A model generated the notes under the pieces. The model did no database searches. It saw nothing but the letters and a program-made list of their open reading frames with translations, and was not told the origin of the DNA. The translations under genes were made by a program, and so were the position numbers. Below are positions 7,620 to 15,422 of a stretch of DNA of 17,444 nt, in pieces; within the stretch, counting starts at the first letter, position 1; the number at the start of each line of letters is the position of its first letter. Source of the stretch: Ruminococcus sp. UBA4321 (GTDB lineage Bacteria > Bacillota > Clostridia > Oscillospirales > Ruminococcaceae); the NCBI GenBank assembly GCA_002393815.1, contig DGUB01000116.1, positions 1 through 17,444 on the forward strand. Reading direction: 5' to 3'.

Positions 7620-8726
7620 TTATTTCAGATAGAGGAAATAAAATTCCTCATCCGGATAAAGATGAAAATATCTTGTGCAGTAAGAACCGCTTATATTTTC
7701 TATATCACCAATATAACTATGTGAAAAGCTGTCATTCTCGCACACTGCATCGCGGATGCCTTCAGAACCGGAAATTTCTGACTTCGGGATGAAAACATAA
7801 ATATTTGTTTCTTTTTTGGTTTCGATTTTCCACGCTTTTGAGGCGAATTCTGCACGATGATGCACGTTCCAGTTAGAAATATCATCCGGTTCGGTTTCGG
7901 AAATGACAACATCTTCGGGAGTGCCGTCCGGAACATAATAATAAATATTCTGATACTGACCGATTTCGTAATGATAATAATTTTCTTCGTTGTTGAAAAA
8001 TTCATAAATATAATCAAACCAGACCGCATATCCGCCGTAGTCACTGGCATGGTACAGAGTTTGTAAGGTACATTCCTGCAAAGCTTCTTCCGAACGGAAG
8101 GAAATAAACATGATATTGTGAAATCTTCTGAAATCTGGAGAATTTTTTATCACTGACAAATCCAGTTTGGACAAATCTTTCTGAATATACCGGACAAAGA
8201 TTCTGCTTTTTTCAAGAAGTTCCGGCGCATTTTTGCCGTTGAAATAAGTTGAGAACAAAATCTGACTTTTCAGCATTTCAAAAGTGAATTCTCCTCGGCT
8301 CAGTTCGATATTATATACACCGGGAAGAGCGTCTTCACATTTACTCCGTATGAAATTCAGAATTTCTTCTGTCTGATAGCTGTCTGCGCCGTCTGTATTG
8401 GGATTTCTGCCGTCAATGCCGACATCGAAGCTTTTGTCCTGATACTGCATTCTGACCAGAATATTTGACCGCATCTGTCTGCCGAACATGCCGGGGTCCC
8501 AGTCCTGCTCTGTGCTGAGGATTTCCGCCTGAAAGCCGTACTTTTCCTGAATATACGCCTGTGCATTCTGACAAGCCTGAGCAGTCCACTGTTGTGTATT
8601 TTGTTCCCGTTCGGCTTTCTGCTGCCGGATTCCGCTGACAATGCTGTAAACGGTATACAGACCGCCCAGAAACGCCAGCAGAACAAGCAAACCAAGCAGG
8701 GAATGCAATAATTTCATGAGTTTCAT
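7620..8726 (-). CDS. TM-anchored paralogue of the adjacent lipoprotein
   Basis: A protein of 368 residues with one N-terminal transmembrane segment (about 7-29, LLGLLVLLAFLGGLYTV) followed by a long ectodomain, so probably anchored N-in/C-out. There is no lipobox. The ectodomain is homologous to the next gene's product (see that entry), with shared blocks such as ASKAW/ASKAY, IPKSEIS and PDDIS. I chose the ATG at 8726 because it overlaps the anti-sigma stop codon as ATGA, the same coupling used at the sigma/anti-sigma junction. An in-frame ATG at 8738 would add four residues but has no ribosome site; 8717 is also possible. The function is not recognised. Position between an anti-sigma-like protein and a VWA lipoprotein suggests an envelope-sensing complex. 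Confidence 0.72.
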   Translation of the reverse strand: MKLMKLLHSLLGLLVLLAFLGGLYTVYSIVSGIRQQKAEREQNTQQWTAQACQNAQAYIQEKYGFQAEILSTEQDWDPGMFGRQMRSNILVRMQYQDKSFDVGIDGRNPNTDGADSYQTEEILNFIRSKCEDALPGVYNIELSRGEFTFEMLKSQILFSTYFNGKNAPELLEKSRIFVRYIQKDLSKLDLSVIKNSPDFRRFHNIMFISFRSEEALQECTLQTLYHASDYGGYAVWFDYIYEFFNNEENYYHYEIGQYQNIYYYVPDGTPEDVVISETEPDDISNWNVHHRAEFASKAWKIETKKETNIYVFIPKSEISGSEGIRDAVCENDSFSHSYIGDIENISGSYCTRYFHLYPDEEFYFLYLK

Positions 8727-9622
8727 AAGCTTTCCCATTTCTGAATTAACAAATCCAGATTCAAATCTTTTGTGAGATACATTCTGTCATAGAAATAATC
8801 GTCAATGCCGTAACTGTCATACAAGACCGGAGTGTTGTCGCTCTGCATGAGCGTATACCAGCCGTTCGGGATGACAAGTTTGTTATCCTGAGTTTTTTCA
8901 ATCTGTGGGGCGCACTCATAAGCAAGATTGAAATCCGCCGTCACCGGAAGAACATATTCATGATTCTGTTCCAGAATATAAGCCGATTCTGTTTCGAGTT
9001 TAATTTCTTCCTGACTGAGTTCACCGCCGTAAACATCCAGAATCTGCAACGTATAGTGCATCTTTCCGGATTCAGAATCCTGATACCCGTTCAGAACTTT
9101 CACATCTATGAAAAGCTGTGTCTGTTTCAGGATTTCATCTTCACTGAAATATTCGCCGTCCGTGCCGAGCCGTGACAGATTCACCATTGAAGCGATTGGC
9201 TTTTCATGCGGAACATTCAGATTCTGATATTTCAGGGGTTCTTGTGCGGAATTTGTTTCCGGCATTGCCTGTACGGCATTTTGAGCAGAAGAAACTTCTG
9301 CATTGTCTTCCGGCATTTCTCCAGCGGCTTCTCCTCCGGCTTCTTCCGCAGGTGCGGCGGATTCTGCATCCATAGGGATACTTTCAGTTTGATTTAGAGT
9401 TCTTGTCGTGCTGACAAACCGCATTCCGGCGATTACCAGCAGAAGACATGCCGCGACGGTCAGGAATCTGCTTCCGGAAGTCATACGAATCGTTCTTCTG
9501 ACGGGCTGTGAAACAGGCTGTTCCGGCAGACGGTTTTCAATTTTCTGCCACAGTGCATCTTTATTGGGGATGTTCTGCTGCATTTCTTGTTTTAATCTCT
9601 CCTCGATATTTTTTCTAGTCAT
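8723..9622 (-). CDS. Anti-sigma-factor-like membrane protein
   Basis: A protein of 299 residues overlapping the sigma gene stop as ATGA and preceded by AAAGGAGG, so translation is coupled. Residues 1-50 are cytoplasmic, charged and helical (MTRKNIEERLKQEMQQ). A single transmembrane helix lies at about 53-70 (FLTVAACLLLVIAGM). Then come an Ala/Glu/Pro-rich linker (79-130) and an extracytoplasmic domain of about 165 residues. This layout and the position right behind an ECF sigma gene are typical of anti-sigma factors. The zinc-binding H-x3-C-x2-C motif of the ZAS class is absent, so it would be a non-zinc type. A start at 9682 is possible in the frame but lies deep inside the sigma gene and lacks a ribosome site. 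The ectodomain fold is not recognised; signal and release mechanism are unknown. Confidence 0.78.
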   Translation of the reverse strand: MTRKNIEERLKQEMQQNIPNKDALWQKIENRLPEQPVSQPVRRTIRMTSGSRFLTVAACLLLVIAGMRFVSTTRTLNQTESIPMDAESAAPAEEAGGEAAGEMPEDNAEVSSAQNAVQAMPETNSAQEPLKYQNLNVPHEKPIASMVNLSRLGTDGEYFSEDEILKQTQLFIDVKVLNGYQDSESGKMHYTLQILDVYGGELSQEEIKLETESAYILEQNHEYVLPVTADFNLAYECAPQIEKTQDNKLVIPNGWYTLMQSDNTPVLYDSYGIDDYFYDRMYLTKDLNLDLLIQKWESL

Positions 9623-10167
9623 ACCAGTTCGCCCTCCTTTGCCAGTTTCTGTAATTTTCCGATTGCGTTTCGGTATTTCCAAGCGACTGTACCGAGAGGT
9701 CGTTTCAGTATGACTGCGATTTCACGGAAAGTCAGTTCGGCTGCAATATGCATCTGTACAATTTCCTGTTCTTCGTCGGAAAGAGAAGATAACAAGTGTG
9801 ATGTATGCATTTTATTGATAGTAGTTTCCTCGGCTGTCGTATGTTCTGTGAGTGCTTCGCTGTTGAGGATTTCCGGGTCTTCTGCGGGAATTTCCCTGCC
9901 GGATTTCCGGAAATAGTCAACTGCCATATTTCTTGCAATGGTATTCAGCCAGCATCTGTGACCGCTGCCCGGCTGATAGGATGAGGCACATTCCCAGAGT
10001 TTCAGAAAGAAATCCGAAGTCAAATCTTCAGCGTCCTGATGATTGTGAACTTTGCTCAAAAACAGTCTGTAGATTTTATCGCCGTACGCATCGTAAATCA
10101 GTTTGAGAGCGTTTTTGTCACCGTTGCGGATTTTTTCGACAGCTGCATCGAATTGTAAGTCTGTCAT
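9619..10167 (-). CDS. ECF-type RNA polymerase sigma factor
   Basis: A protein of 182 residues, the usual length for an extracytoplasmic-function sigma factor. Region 2 spans about 10-90, with HNHQDAEDLTSDFFLKLWE at the core-binding and -10-recognition part and WLNTIARNMAVDYFRK after it. Region 4 spans about 125-178, with EEQEIVQMHIAAELTFREIA and PLGTVAWKYRNAIGKL forming the helix-turn-helix for -35 recognition. The linker (91-124) is acidic and long. It is the first gene of a minus-strand operon with an anti-sigma-like gene overlapping its stop. The ribosome site AAAAGGAGG sits 13 nt from the ATG, slightly far. The operon is transcribed from a sigma-A promoter, so basal expression does not need the factor itself; a target promoter for this factor is not evident in the window. 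Confidence 0.93.
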   Translation of the reverse strand: MTDLQFDAAVEKIRNGDKNALKLIYDAYGDKIYRLFLSKVHNHQDAEDLTSDFFLKLWECASSYQPGSGHRCWLNTIARNMAVDYFRKSGREIPAEDPEILNSEALTEHTTAEETTINKMHTSHLLSSLSDEEQEIVQMHIAAELTFREIAVILKRPLGTVAWKYRNAIGKLQKLAKEGELV

Positions 10168-10192
10168 ATTGCAGCAAGTTCCTCCTTTTCAT

Positions 10193-10211
10193 GACCGGAA
10201 TTGTTCCGGTC
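10193..10211 (-). promoter_or_regulatory. Palindrome just upstream of sigma RBS
   Basis: A perfect 8-bp inverted repeat, GACCGGAA (10193-10200) and TTCCGGTC (10204-10211), with a TTG loop. On the minus strand it ends one base before the ATGAAAAGGAGG segment that holds the ribosome site of the sigma gene. As RNA it would form a stable hairpin immediately upstream of the ribosome site; as DNA it could be an operator. The sequence also contains GGAAC, a common ECF -35 core, but no matching -10 fits upstream of the gene. Confidence 0.45.
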
Positions 10212-10250
10212 TGCTTATAATACGGATAAGAGATACCAGATTTATGGGAA

Positions 10251-10290
10251 AAATCTGCACAAAGATTTTTATTTTTCTTTGTGCAGATTT
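10251..10290 (-). promoter_or_regulatory. Long hairpin in the sigma-operon leader
   Basis: A perfect 14-bp stem pairs 10251-10264 (AAATCTGCACAAAG) with 10277-10290 around a 12-nt A/T-only loop. It lies in the roughly 180-nt leader between the minus-strand promoter (10352-10380) and the sigma start. Read on the minus strand the stem is followed by TTTTT and then CCC, so it could act as a weak terminator or attenuator. On the plus strand the following sequence is AT-rich without an immediate U-tract. I do not recognise a known riboswitch class. Confidence 0.55.
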
Positions 10291-10351
10291 GATAAATCTA
10301 TTATTTTTTCTGTTCATCAGAAAATATTCCGTCATATCTTTATCAGTATTT

Positions 10352-10380
10352 ATTATAGCGTAATCATTCAGATTTGTCAA
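10352..10380 (-). promoter_or_regulatory. Consensus sigma-A promoter of the sigma/VWA operon
   Basis: On the minus strand, exact TTGACA (10380-10375), 17-bp spacer and exact TATAAT (10357-10352), with a predicted start near 10345 and a leader of about 178 nt before the sigma ATG. It lies in the 366-bp divergent gap (10168-10533), which otherwise holds the two palindromic elements and the plus-strand promoter. Confidence 0.88.
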
Positions 10381-10466
10381 GATATATTGCGATATTTTTC
10401 TTCAGGTGTGGTGAAAGTCAACATTTCCTGTGTGAATTCATATTGTGTATTTGTGCATAAAGTAAC

Positions 10467-10495
10467 TTGAAAAGATTGCTGAAATATAGTATAAT
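10467..10495 (+). promoter_or_regulatory. Sigma-A promoter of the MBL/hemZ operon
   Basis: TTGAAA (10467-10472), 17-bp spacer and TATAAT (10490-10495), with a predicted start near 10502 and a 30-nt leader. It is the only convincing promoter seen for the long plus-strand gene string to the window end. It is separated by about 86 bp from the divergent operon promoter. Confidence 0.83.
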
Positions 10496-10533
10496 GAAAC
10501 AAAACGGAGTATTCTACGAAAGGAAAAAAGCCT

Positions 10534-11157
10534 ATGCAACTGATAAATTTAATGTTGGGCGAACTTGCAACCAACTGTTATATTCTGGATATCGGAAACG
10601 GTGAAGCTGTGGCATTCGATATCGGAAACGGCGCAAAGAAAGTAATTCAGGCTCTGGAAGTCTATCATCTGAAACTGAAAGCAATTCTGCTCACACACGG
10701 ACATTATGACCATGTCGCAGGTGTGGAAGCCGTCAGAACAATAACCGGCGCAGAAGTCTATATTCATGAAAAAGATGCTGTCATGCTCGAAAGCGGTGAA
10801 GCCAATCTGTCATGGCAGCTGACAGATGATATTTATGTTCCTGTCACGGAATATCATACACTCAAAGGCGGAGAAATCTTAGAATTCGGAAACCGGAAAA
10901 TTCAGGTGATGCACACGCCCGGACATACCCCTGGCGGTGTCTGCTATCTGACAGATGATATGATGTTTTCCGGAGATACGCTCTTTAAGGGCAGTGTCGG
11001 CAGAATCGACCTCGGCGGCAACCGAGACGAAATGATGCAGTCACTCCGGAAGATTGCCGTTCTGGAACAGAATTATAAAGTCTATCCCGGACATTTCGAT
11101 GCTTCCACTCTGGATTTTGAAAAGAAACATAACCCCTATCTGAGGAATCTTTCATGA
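10534..11157 (+). CDS. MBL-fold metallo-hydrolase, glyoxalase II-like
   Basis: A cytosolic protein of 207 residues with a complete metallo-beta-lactamase metal site: H55-x-H57-x-D59-H60 in THGHYDH, H131 in TPGHTPGG, D148 in FSGDTLF and H187 in YPGHFD. Length and the motifs TNCYIL near the N-terminus and GSVGRIDL after the bridging Asp fit the small glyoxalase II-like/YcbL group, which hydrolyse thioesters or related substrates. The true substrate cannot be read from sequence. It is the first gene of the operon, with a GAAAGGA ribosome site, and its stop overlaps hemZ by ATGA. This neighbour pairing is common in Clostridia as far as I know. Confidence 0.92.
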   Translation: MQLINLMLGELATNCYILDIGNGEAVAFDIGNGAKKVIQALEVYHLKLKAILLTHGHYDHVAGVEAVRTITGAEVYIHEKDAVMLESGEANLSWQLTDDIYVPVTEYHTLKGGEILEFGNRKIQVMHTPGHTPGGVCYLTDDMMFSGDTLFKGSVGRIDLGGNRDEMMQSLRKIAVLEQNYKVYPGHFDASTLDFEKKHNPYLRNLS

Positions 11158-12611
11158 ATTATGCATTGATTTTCAGAAATCATGATTTCGAGTATGAAGT
11201 GCAGGCAGTCGCGAAAATTTTCATTCCGGGGGTAAGATTTCAGCTCTGCCGGGATTCGGAACTTTCTGATGCGGAAAATCAGATTCTCACAGAATATGAT
11301 GAAAAAAATCATCTGATGCATATAGAAATTTTTCTGCATGGCAGAAGCTATTCTGATATTGCTCCGGCGAAAACGGAAAAATCTGAACAGGAATTTCAGC
11401 TTTGCCGAATGCTTTATCAGGGTTTGCAGAAGCTGACCGGCTATCAGCCGCCATGGGGAATGCTGACCGGAATCCGCCCTGTCCGGAAAGTTCTGGACAA
11501 GCTTTCACAAGGTCTGACTCCGGAACAGGCTTGTCAGGAACTCAAACAGAAATATCTGATTTCTGATAAAAAATTACAGCTAGCCTTGCAGACGGCTCTG
11601 ATTCAGAAAGAAATTCTTCCGCACAGTCTGAAAGAAATCGGCTTGTATATTTCAGTTCCGTTCTGCCCGACAAGATGCAGTTACTGTTCGTTTGTATCAC
11701 ATTCTGTGGAAAGCGCAAAATCCCTGATTCCGGCATATGTGCAGAAACTCTGCGAGGAAATCCGGATTCTGGGAGAACTGATTCAGAAATATGATTTATC
11801 CGTACAGTCGGTCTATATCGGCGGAGGTACGCCGACAGCCGTTTCTGCTGAACAGCTGAAAGAAATCATGCAGGCAGTGCAGAATCATATTGATATTGCT
11901 CATGCGCGTGAATATACCGTCGAAGCCGGCAGAGCCGATACTATCACAGAAGAAAAACTACTCGTTATCCGCGAAATGAATGCTGACCGGATTTCCGTCA
12001 ATCCGCAGACTTTACAGGACAGTGTCTTACAGAAAATCGGACGCTGTCATACTGCACAGCAGGCAGTCGAAGCCTTTCAGCTGGCTCGAAAACTCGGATT
12101 CGATAATATCAATATGGATTTAATTGCCGGACTGCCGTCAGATACTTATGAAGGCTTTTCCGATACGCTCCGGAAAGTCATTGACCTGAATCCGGACAGT
12201 ATTACCGTTCATACACTCACGCTGAAACGCGCCGGAACACTCTATCACGATGCGAATCATCAGAATACAGAAATTCCCGTTGTCGAGAAAATGACAGAAC
12301 TCTCCGCGAATCTGCTTCCGGAAAACGGATATCAGCCGTATTATCTCTACCGGCAGAAAAACACAGTCGGCAATCTCGAAAATGTCGGCTATGCCAAACC
12401 CGGAAAGGAGAATTTATATAATATTCTGATTATGGACGACAGACAAACCATTCTCGGCGCAGGATGCGCGGCTTCCAGCAAAGTCATTCTGCCAGACGGA
12501 AACTTAACCAGAGTCATTAATTATAAATTTCCTTATGAATATATCAACAGATTCGGGGAACTCATGAACAAAAAACAGCAAATCGCTGGTGAACTGGAGA
12601 AACTCACATGA
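11154..12611 (+). CDS. hemZ: Radical SAM HemZ-type coproporphyrinogen dehydrogenase
   Basis: A protein of 485 residues. After an N-terminal domain of about 150 residues with the family signature PWGMLTGIRP (99-109), the radical SAM core carries the 4Fe-4S cysteines C171-x3-C175-x2-C178 (SVPFCPTRCSYCSF). A glycine-rich SAM-binding motif follows (YIGGGTPTAV, 221-230), then EAGRAD, RISVNPQT and a GLP motif. This arrangement and the long N-terminal part match HemZ, annotated as oxygen-independent coproporphyrinogen III dehydrogenase. No other haem biosynthesis gene is in the window, and the HemN/HemW superfamily includes members with other activities, so the reaction is a family-level assignment. 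It overlaps both neighbours by ATGA, so expression is tied to the MBL hydrolase and to the downstream HAD fusion. Confidence 0.9.
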   Translation: MNYALIFRNHDFEYEVQAVAKIFIPGVRFQLCRDSELSDAENQILTEYDEKNHLMHIEIFLHGRSYSDIAPAKTEKSEQEFQLCRMLYQGLQKLTGYQPPWGMLTGIRPVRKVLDKLSQGLTPEQACQELKQKYLISDKKLQLALQTALIQKEILPHSLKEIGLYISVPFCPTRCSYCSFVSHSVESAKSLIPAYVQKLCEEIRILGELIQKYDLSVQSVYIGGGTPTAVSAEQLKEIMQAVQNHIDIAHAREYTVEAGRADTITEEKLLVIREMNADRISVNPQTLQDSVLQKIGRCHTAQQAVEAFQLARKLGFDNINMDLIAGLPSDTYEGFSDTLRKVIDLNPDSITVHTLTLKRAGTLYHDANHQNTEIPVVEKMTELSANLLPENGYQPYYLYRQKNTVGNLENVGYAKPGKENLYNILIMDDRQTILGAGCAASSKVILPDGNLTRVINYKFPYEYINRFGELMNKKQQIAGELEKLT

Positions 12612-13750
12612 AAGGCATGATTTTTGATTTCAACGGCACCATGATTTTCGATAAGGAATTTCATGACAAGGCATGGCGAGCATTTCTCGAAGACAGAATT
12701 CAGAGAGAAATTTCAGAAGAAGAATTTCAGGCGCATGTTTACGGCAGGTCAGCACACGATATTTTATCTTATTTTCTGGAACGGGAAGTTTCCGGACAGG
12801 AAAGCATTCAGATTGAAGAAGAAAAAGAAAAGATTTACAGAAATCTTTGTCTGCAAAGTCCTGATTTTCATCTTGCAGAAGGTCTGCCGGAATTTCTCGA
12901 TAACCTGAAAGAACAGGGCATTCCCGTCACAATCGCGACGGCTTCCGCACGGAAAAATATGAAATTCTTTTTTGAGAATCTGAATCTTTCCAGATGGTTT
13001 GACCTGAATCAGGTTGTCTATAATGACGGCACATTCCCCGGCAAGCCCGCACCGGATATTTTTCTGAAAGCTGCGGAACTTCTGAATCTGCCAATTTCGG
13101 AATGCACCGTCTTTGAAGATGCAAAATCCGGCATTCAGGCGGCAAAATCCGCCGGAGCCGGAAAAATTGTCGGCGTAGCTTCCATGCTTGATGAAGAAAC
13201 ACTGTTCGCATTCGGGGCGGATACGGTCATTTATGATTATCTGGGAGAATATTCTGTCAGACTGTGTCCGGAACAGGAATATCAGGATTTTCTTTCCCGG
13301 ATGAAAGGCTTGCAATTGCAAAGTATCAACTGTGCCTGTGAAATGCTCATGCTTGATTTCGAGGGCTATGCATTCCATGCGCTGGAGCTGACAAGAGTTA
13401 TCCTGAACAATGATATTCTGTTTACTTCTCATGACTATCAGTCATGGGACGGCGAAAATGATAAAAATAATGACGAATGGTATTTTCTTGACAAATATCG
13501 TGAAGCACTTCTCGGCGGAACAGTCACTGACATTGCATTCAGTCCTCTGCATGACCTGAAAATTTATTTTGATAATCATCTGATAATCGAATGCTATATC
13601 GCGAACGGCTGTCATCATTATGATGATGAAAACGAACAGTACACTTTCTTTGAACGGAAGAAAACAGGCTTCCGGAAATTTCTCGCTGTGTATAACAAGA
13701 GAATTACAATTTCGGAATCAAGGAGAAATCAATATGAAAGAAAATCATAA
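12608..13750 (+). CDS. HAD hydrolase fused to immunity-like domain
   Basis: A protein of 380 residues with two parts. Residues 1-215 are a HAD superfamily hydrolase of the beta-phosphoglucomutase-like group: nucleophile D7 in FDFNGT, T111 in IATAS, K146 in GKPAPDIF and acidic E170-D171 in VFEDAKSG. The usual second Asp of motif I (acid/base) is Asn (N9), which could lower or change phosphatase activity. Residues of about 236-367 form a separate domain with the strand pattern of small immunity-type proteins found beside toxin systems (LTRVILNNDILFTSHD; TDIAFSPLHDLKIYFDN; YDDENEQYTFFE). The fusion has no frameshift or stop. M232 could start the second domain alone, but no ribosome site precedes it. 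The ATG overlaps the hemZ stop; the 3' end overlaps the next gene by 17 nt. Confidence 0.78.
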   Translation: MKGMIFDFNGTMIFDKEFHDKAWRAFLEDRIQREISEEEFQAHVYGRSAHDILSYFLEREVSGQESIQIEEEKEKIYRNLCLQSPDFHLAEGLPEFLDNLKEQGIPVTIATASARKNMKFFFENLNLSRWFDLNQVVYNDGTFPGKPAPDIFLKAAELLNLPISECTVFEDAKSGIQAAKSAGAGKIVGVASMLDEETLFAFGADTVIYDYLGEYSVRLCPEQEYQDFLSRMKGLQLQSINCACEMLMLDFEGYAFHALELTRVILNNDILFTSHDYQSWDGENDKNNDEWYFLDKYREALLGGTVTDIAFSPLHDLKIYFDNHLIIECYIANGCHHYDDENEQYTFFERKKTGFRKFLAVYNKRITISESRRNQYERKS

Positions 13751-14408
13751 ATTTTTAGAGTTATTATTACAGAAATTTCCGCCTCCGGAATCGCCTGAAC
13801 CTGCTTTTTCGGATGCCGATATTCAGGCTCTGGAAAACGAATTCGGCACAGTTCTGCCGGAAGATTACTATGCCTTTCTCCGGGCTTACGGCGACGGCAC
13901 ATTCAGTACATATTTCTATGTCAATCATCCGTTTGCTGAAAGTACGGAAACCCTTGCAGAAACCAATCAGCAGAGAAAAGAAAACTATGCCCTTCTGGAA
14001 TCAGATTATTTTTCTGATACTTATATGGTAGACGGCAGATTTCAGAATCAGGAATTTATTGTCACAAAGGGCAATCCGGCACTTGCCGAATTTTTACGCA
14101 CAGAAAAAATTGATGCTTTTACACGTTCTAAAATTATCGCGCTGGGAAATCATTACCCTTATCCGTTTTATCCGGAACAGGAAGACGGCTTGATTTTCTG
14201 GGGCTATACGGATGATGAGGAATTCTTTCTCAGAAAAAATCAGGACAGAATCAGCATTGTGCTGTATGACTACGGTTATTATGAATTTAACATGTCCGTG
14301 ACGGAATTTATTTATTGCTGGCTTACAAATCAAATCAGACTGCCCATGCAGGCAGAAGAACCAATTGACTGGGAATTCATTCCCTTTACAGGAGATGAAA
14401 CTTTATGA
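13734..14408 (+). CDS. SMI1/KNR4 (SUKH) family protein
   Basis: A protein of 224 residues. Residues of about 28-55 show the SUKH signature, DIQALENEFGTVLPEDYYAF followed by LRAYGDGTF, and the C-terminal part has the expected alternating strands and a final helix (MSVTEFIYCWLTNQ). SUKH proteins are mostly immunity proteins that bind and neutralise polymorphic or contact-dependent toxins; others have unrelated roles. No toxin is encoded beside it. I use the ATG at 13734 because AAGGAG precedes it by 8 nt; the longer in-frame start at 13620 lies inside the HAD-fusion gene and would add 38 low-complexity residues. Its stop overlaps the next start by ATGA. Confidence 0.83.
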   Translation: MKENHKFLELLLQKFPPPESPEPAFSDADIQALENEFGTVLPEDYYAFLRAYGDGTFSTYFYVNHPFAESTETLAETNQQRKENYALLESDYFSDTYMVDGRFQNQEFIVTKGNPALAEFLRTEKIDAFTRSKIIALGNHYPYPFYPEQEDGLIFWGYTDDEEFFLRKNQDRISIVLYDYGYYEFNMSVTEFIYCWLTNQIRLPMQAEEPIDWEFIPFTGDETL

Positions 14409-14956
14409 AAAAAGAAAAAATTATTACATGTATCGAGAACGCTTCCGGAACTTATGAACTCTGCCGATGCTGGTTTGAGTATGATAAAATCAATTACTGG
14501 TATTATTACATTCTGGATTTCAATGCAAAATTCTTTCTCGGAATCGAAGAAAATGATTTTCAGCTAAACGGCTTTCAGATTCGGCGCATTGCAGACATCA
14601 AGAAAATCGAACCCCGGACGGATGCCTGCACCCTCATCAACCGCAAGCAGGAAATCCTGAAATATGTGAAAAAACCGGCTGTCAATCTTGGTTCATGGCA
14701 GATGCTGTTTGAATCTTTGGAACGGCTGAAATTATTTATCATTATCGAAAATGACTATAAAGATTTATTCACTGTCGGCAGAATTGTCAAAGTCAAGAAA
14801 AAATCACTTGTTTTTCAGGAATTCGATGCCGACGGAAAATGGCAGGACGAAACAGAAATCAGCTATGACGATATCACAAGCGTAACATTCCGTGACAGAT
14901 ATACGCTCACATGGCAGAAACATCTCAAAACGCTTGTTTCCAGACCGGAGAAATAA
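14405..14956 (+). CDS. Hypothetical protein in SUKH cluster
   Basis: A soluble protein of 183 residues with no signal peptide or membrane segment. I do not recognise the family. It is rich in aromatic residues (CWFEYDKINYWYYYILDF near 21-38). Residues of about 115-170 look like a small beta-barrel or SH3/Sm-like stretch (GRIVKVKKKSLVFQEFDADG, EISYDDITSVTFRDRY). It follows the first SUKH gene with an ATGA overlap and a GGAG site, and the second SUKH gene starts one base after its stop. By position it may be another immunity-type protein; that is inference. Confidence 0.8.
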   Translation: MKKEKIITCIENASGTYELCRCWFEYDKINYWYYYILDFNAKFFLGIEENDFQLNGFQIRRIADIKKIEPRTDACTLINRKQEILKYVKKPAVNLGSWQMLFESLERLKLFIIIENDYKDLFTVGRIVKVKKKSLVFQEFDADGKWQDETEISYDDITSVTFRDRYTLTWQKHLKTLVSRPEK

Positions 14957-14957
14957 G

Positions 14958-15422
14958 ATGGAAATTCTGGAAAATTTTCTGTCATGGGCGGAAGAAAAGC
15001 AATGGCATATCAAAGAAAAGAAAAATCTGCTTGTGCTTCCCGAAGAAATTACAGAAAGATATTTGCTTCCGGAAACGTGGCTGCGGTTTGTCAGCCGTGT
15101 GTCCTGCTGTGCGAATCCGGATGAATCCGCATGGTTTCTGACACAGGAAGACTATCAGAATCAGAATGCCTTTGCATGGAATACATTCGAGACAATCAGT
15201 CTGGAATCTGCCGGAACACCGGAAGAAATTCAGAAAATCCGTGCTTTCTGGAACAGGTATTTTCCGGTAATGCTCTGCGTTTCCGGAGAATATGCTTTCT
15301 ATGCCATTGATACGGAAAACGGCTCTGTCGTGTACGGCTGTGAACCCGAATTTGAAGAAACCGAAGCGTTTGCAGAATCATTTCCGGAATTTCTCAGGAG
15401 AATCATGTATGAAAGAACTTGA
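14958..15422 (+). CDS. Second SUKH (SMI1/KNR4) family protein
   Basis: A protein of 154 residues, the typical single-domain size. Features include LPETWLRF (37-44), the FAWNTFETISLESAG segment, FWNRYFPVMLCVSGEYAFYA and GCEPEFEETEAFAESFPEFL near the C-terminus, the conserved end of one SUKH branch. It is clearly divergent from the SUKH protein at 13734, so the two are not a recent duplication. The start at 14958 follows GGAG with 8 nt spacing; the longer frame from 14892 lies within the preceding gene. It overlaps the next gene by 14 nt. The likely role is binding a toxin or another partner protein, inferred from the family. Confidence 0.8.
   Translation: MEILENFLSWAEEKQWHIKEKKNLLVLPEEITERYLLPETWLRFVSRVSCCANPDESAWFLTQEDYQNQNAFAWNTFETISLESAGTPEEIQKIRAFWNRYFPVMLCVSGEYAFYAIDTENGSVVYGCEPEFEETEAFAESFPEFLRRIMYERT

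Noticed and set aside
10121..10192. Short upstream ORF of 24 codons overlapping the sigma start (ATG at 10192 on the minus strand)
   Set aside because: Its start lies within the hairpin/ribosome-site region and has no ribosome site of its own; the peptide shows no pattern.
10193..10221. ECF-autoregulated promoter in front of the sigma gene (GGAAC core)
   Set aside because: A matching -10 at 16-17 bp would fall inside or beyond the ribosome site and start codon; the TATAAT at 10216-10221 on the plus strand lacks a -35.
12764..13432. 222-residue minus-strand ORF
   Set aside because: It is antisense to the HAD-fusion gene, which has clear catalytic motifs; it has no ribosome site or recognisable domain.
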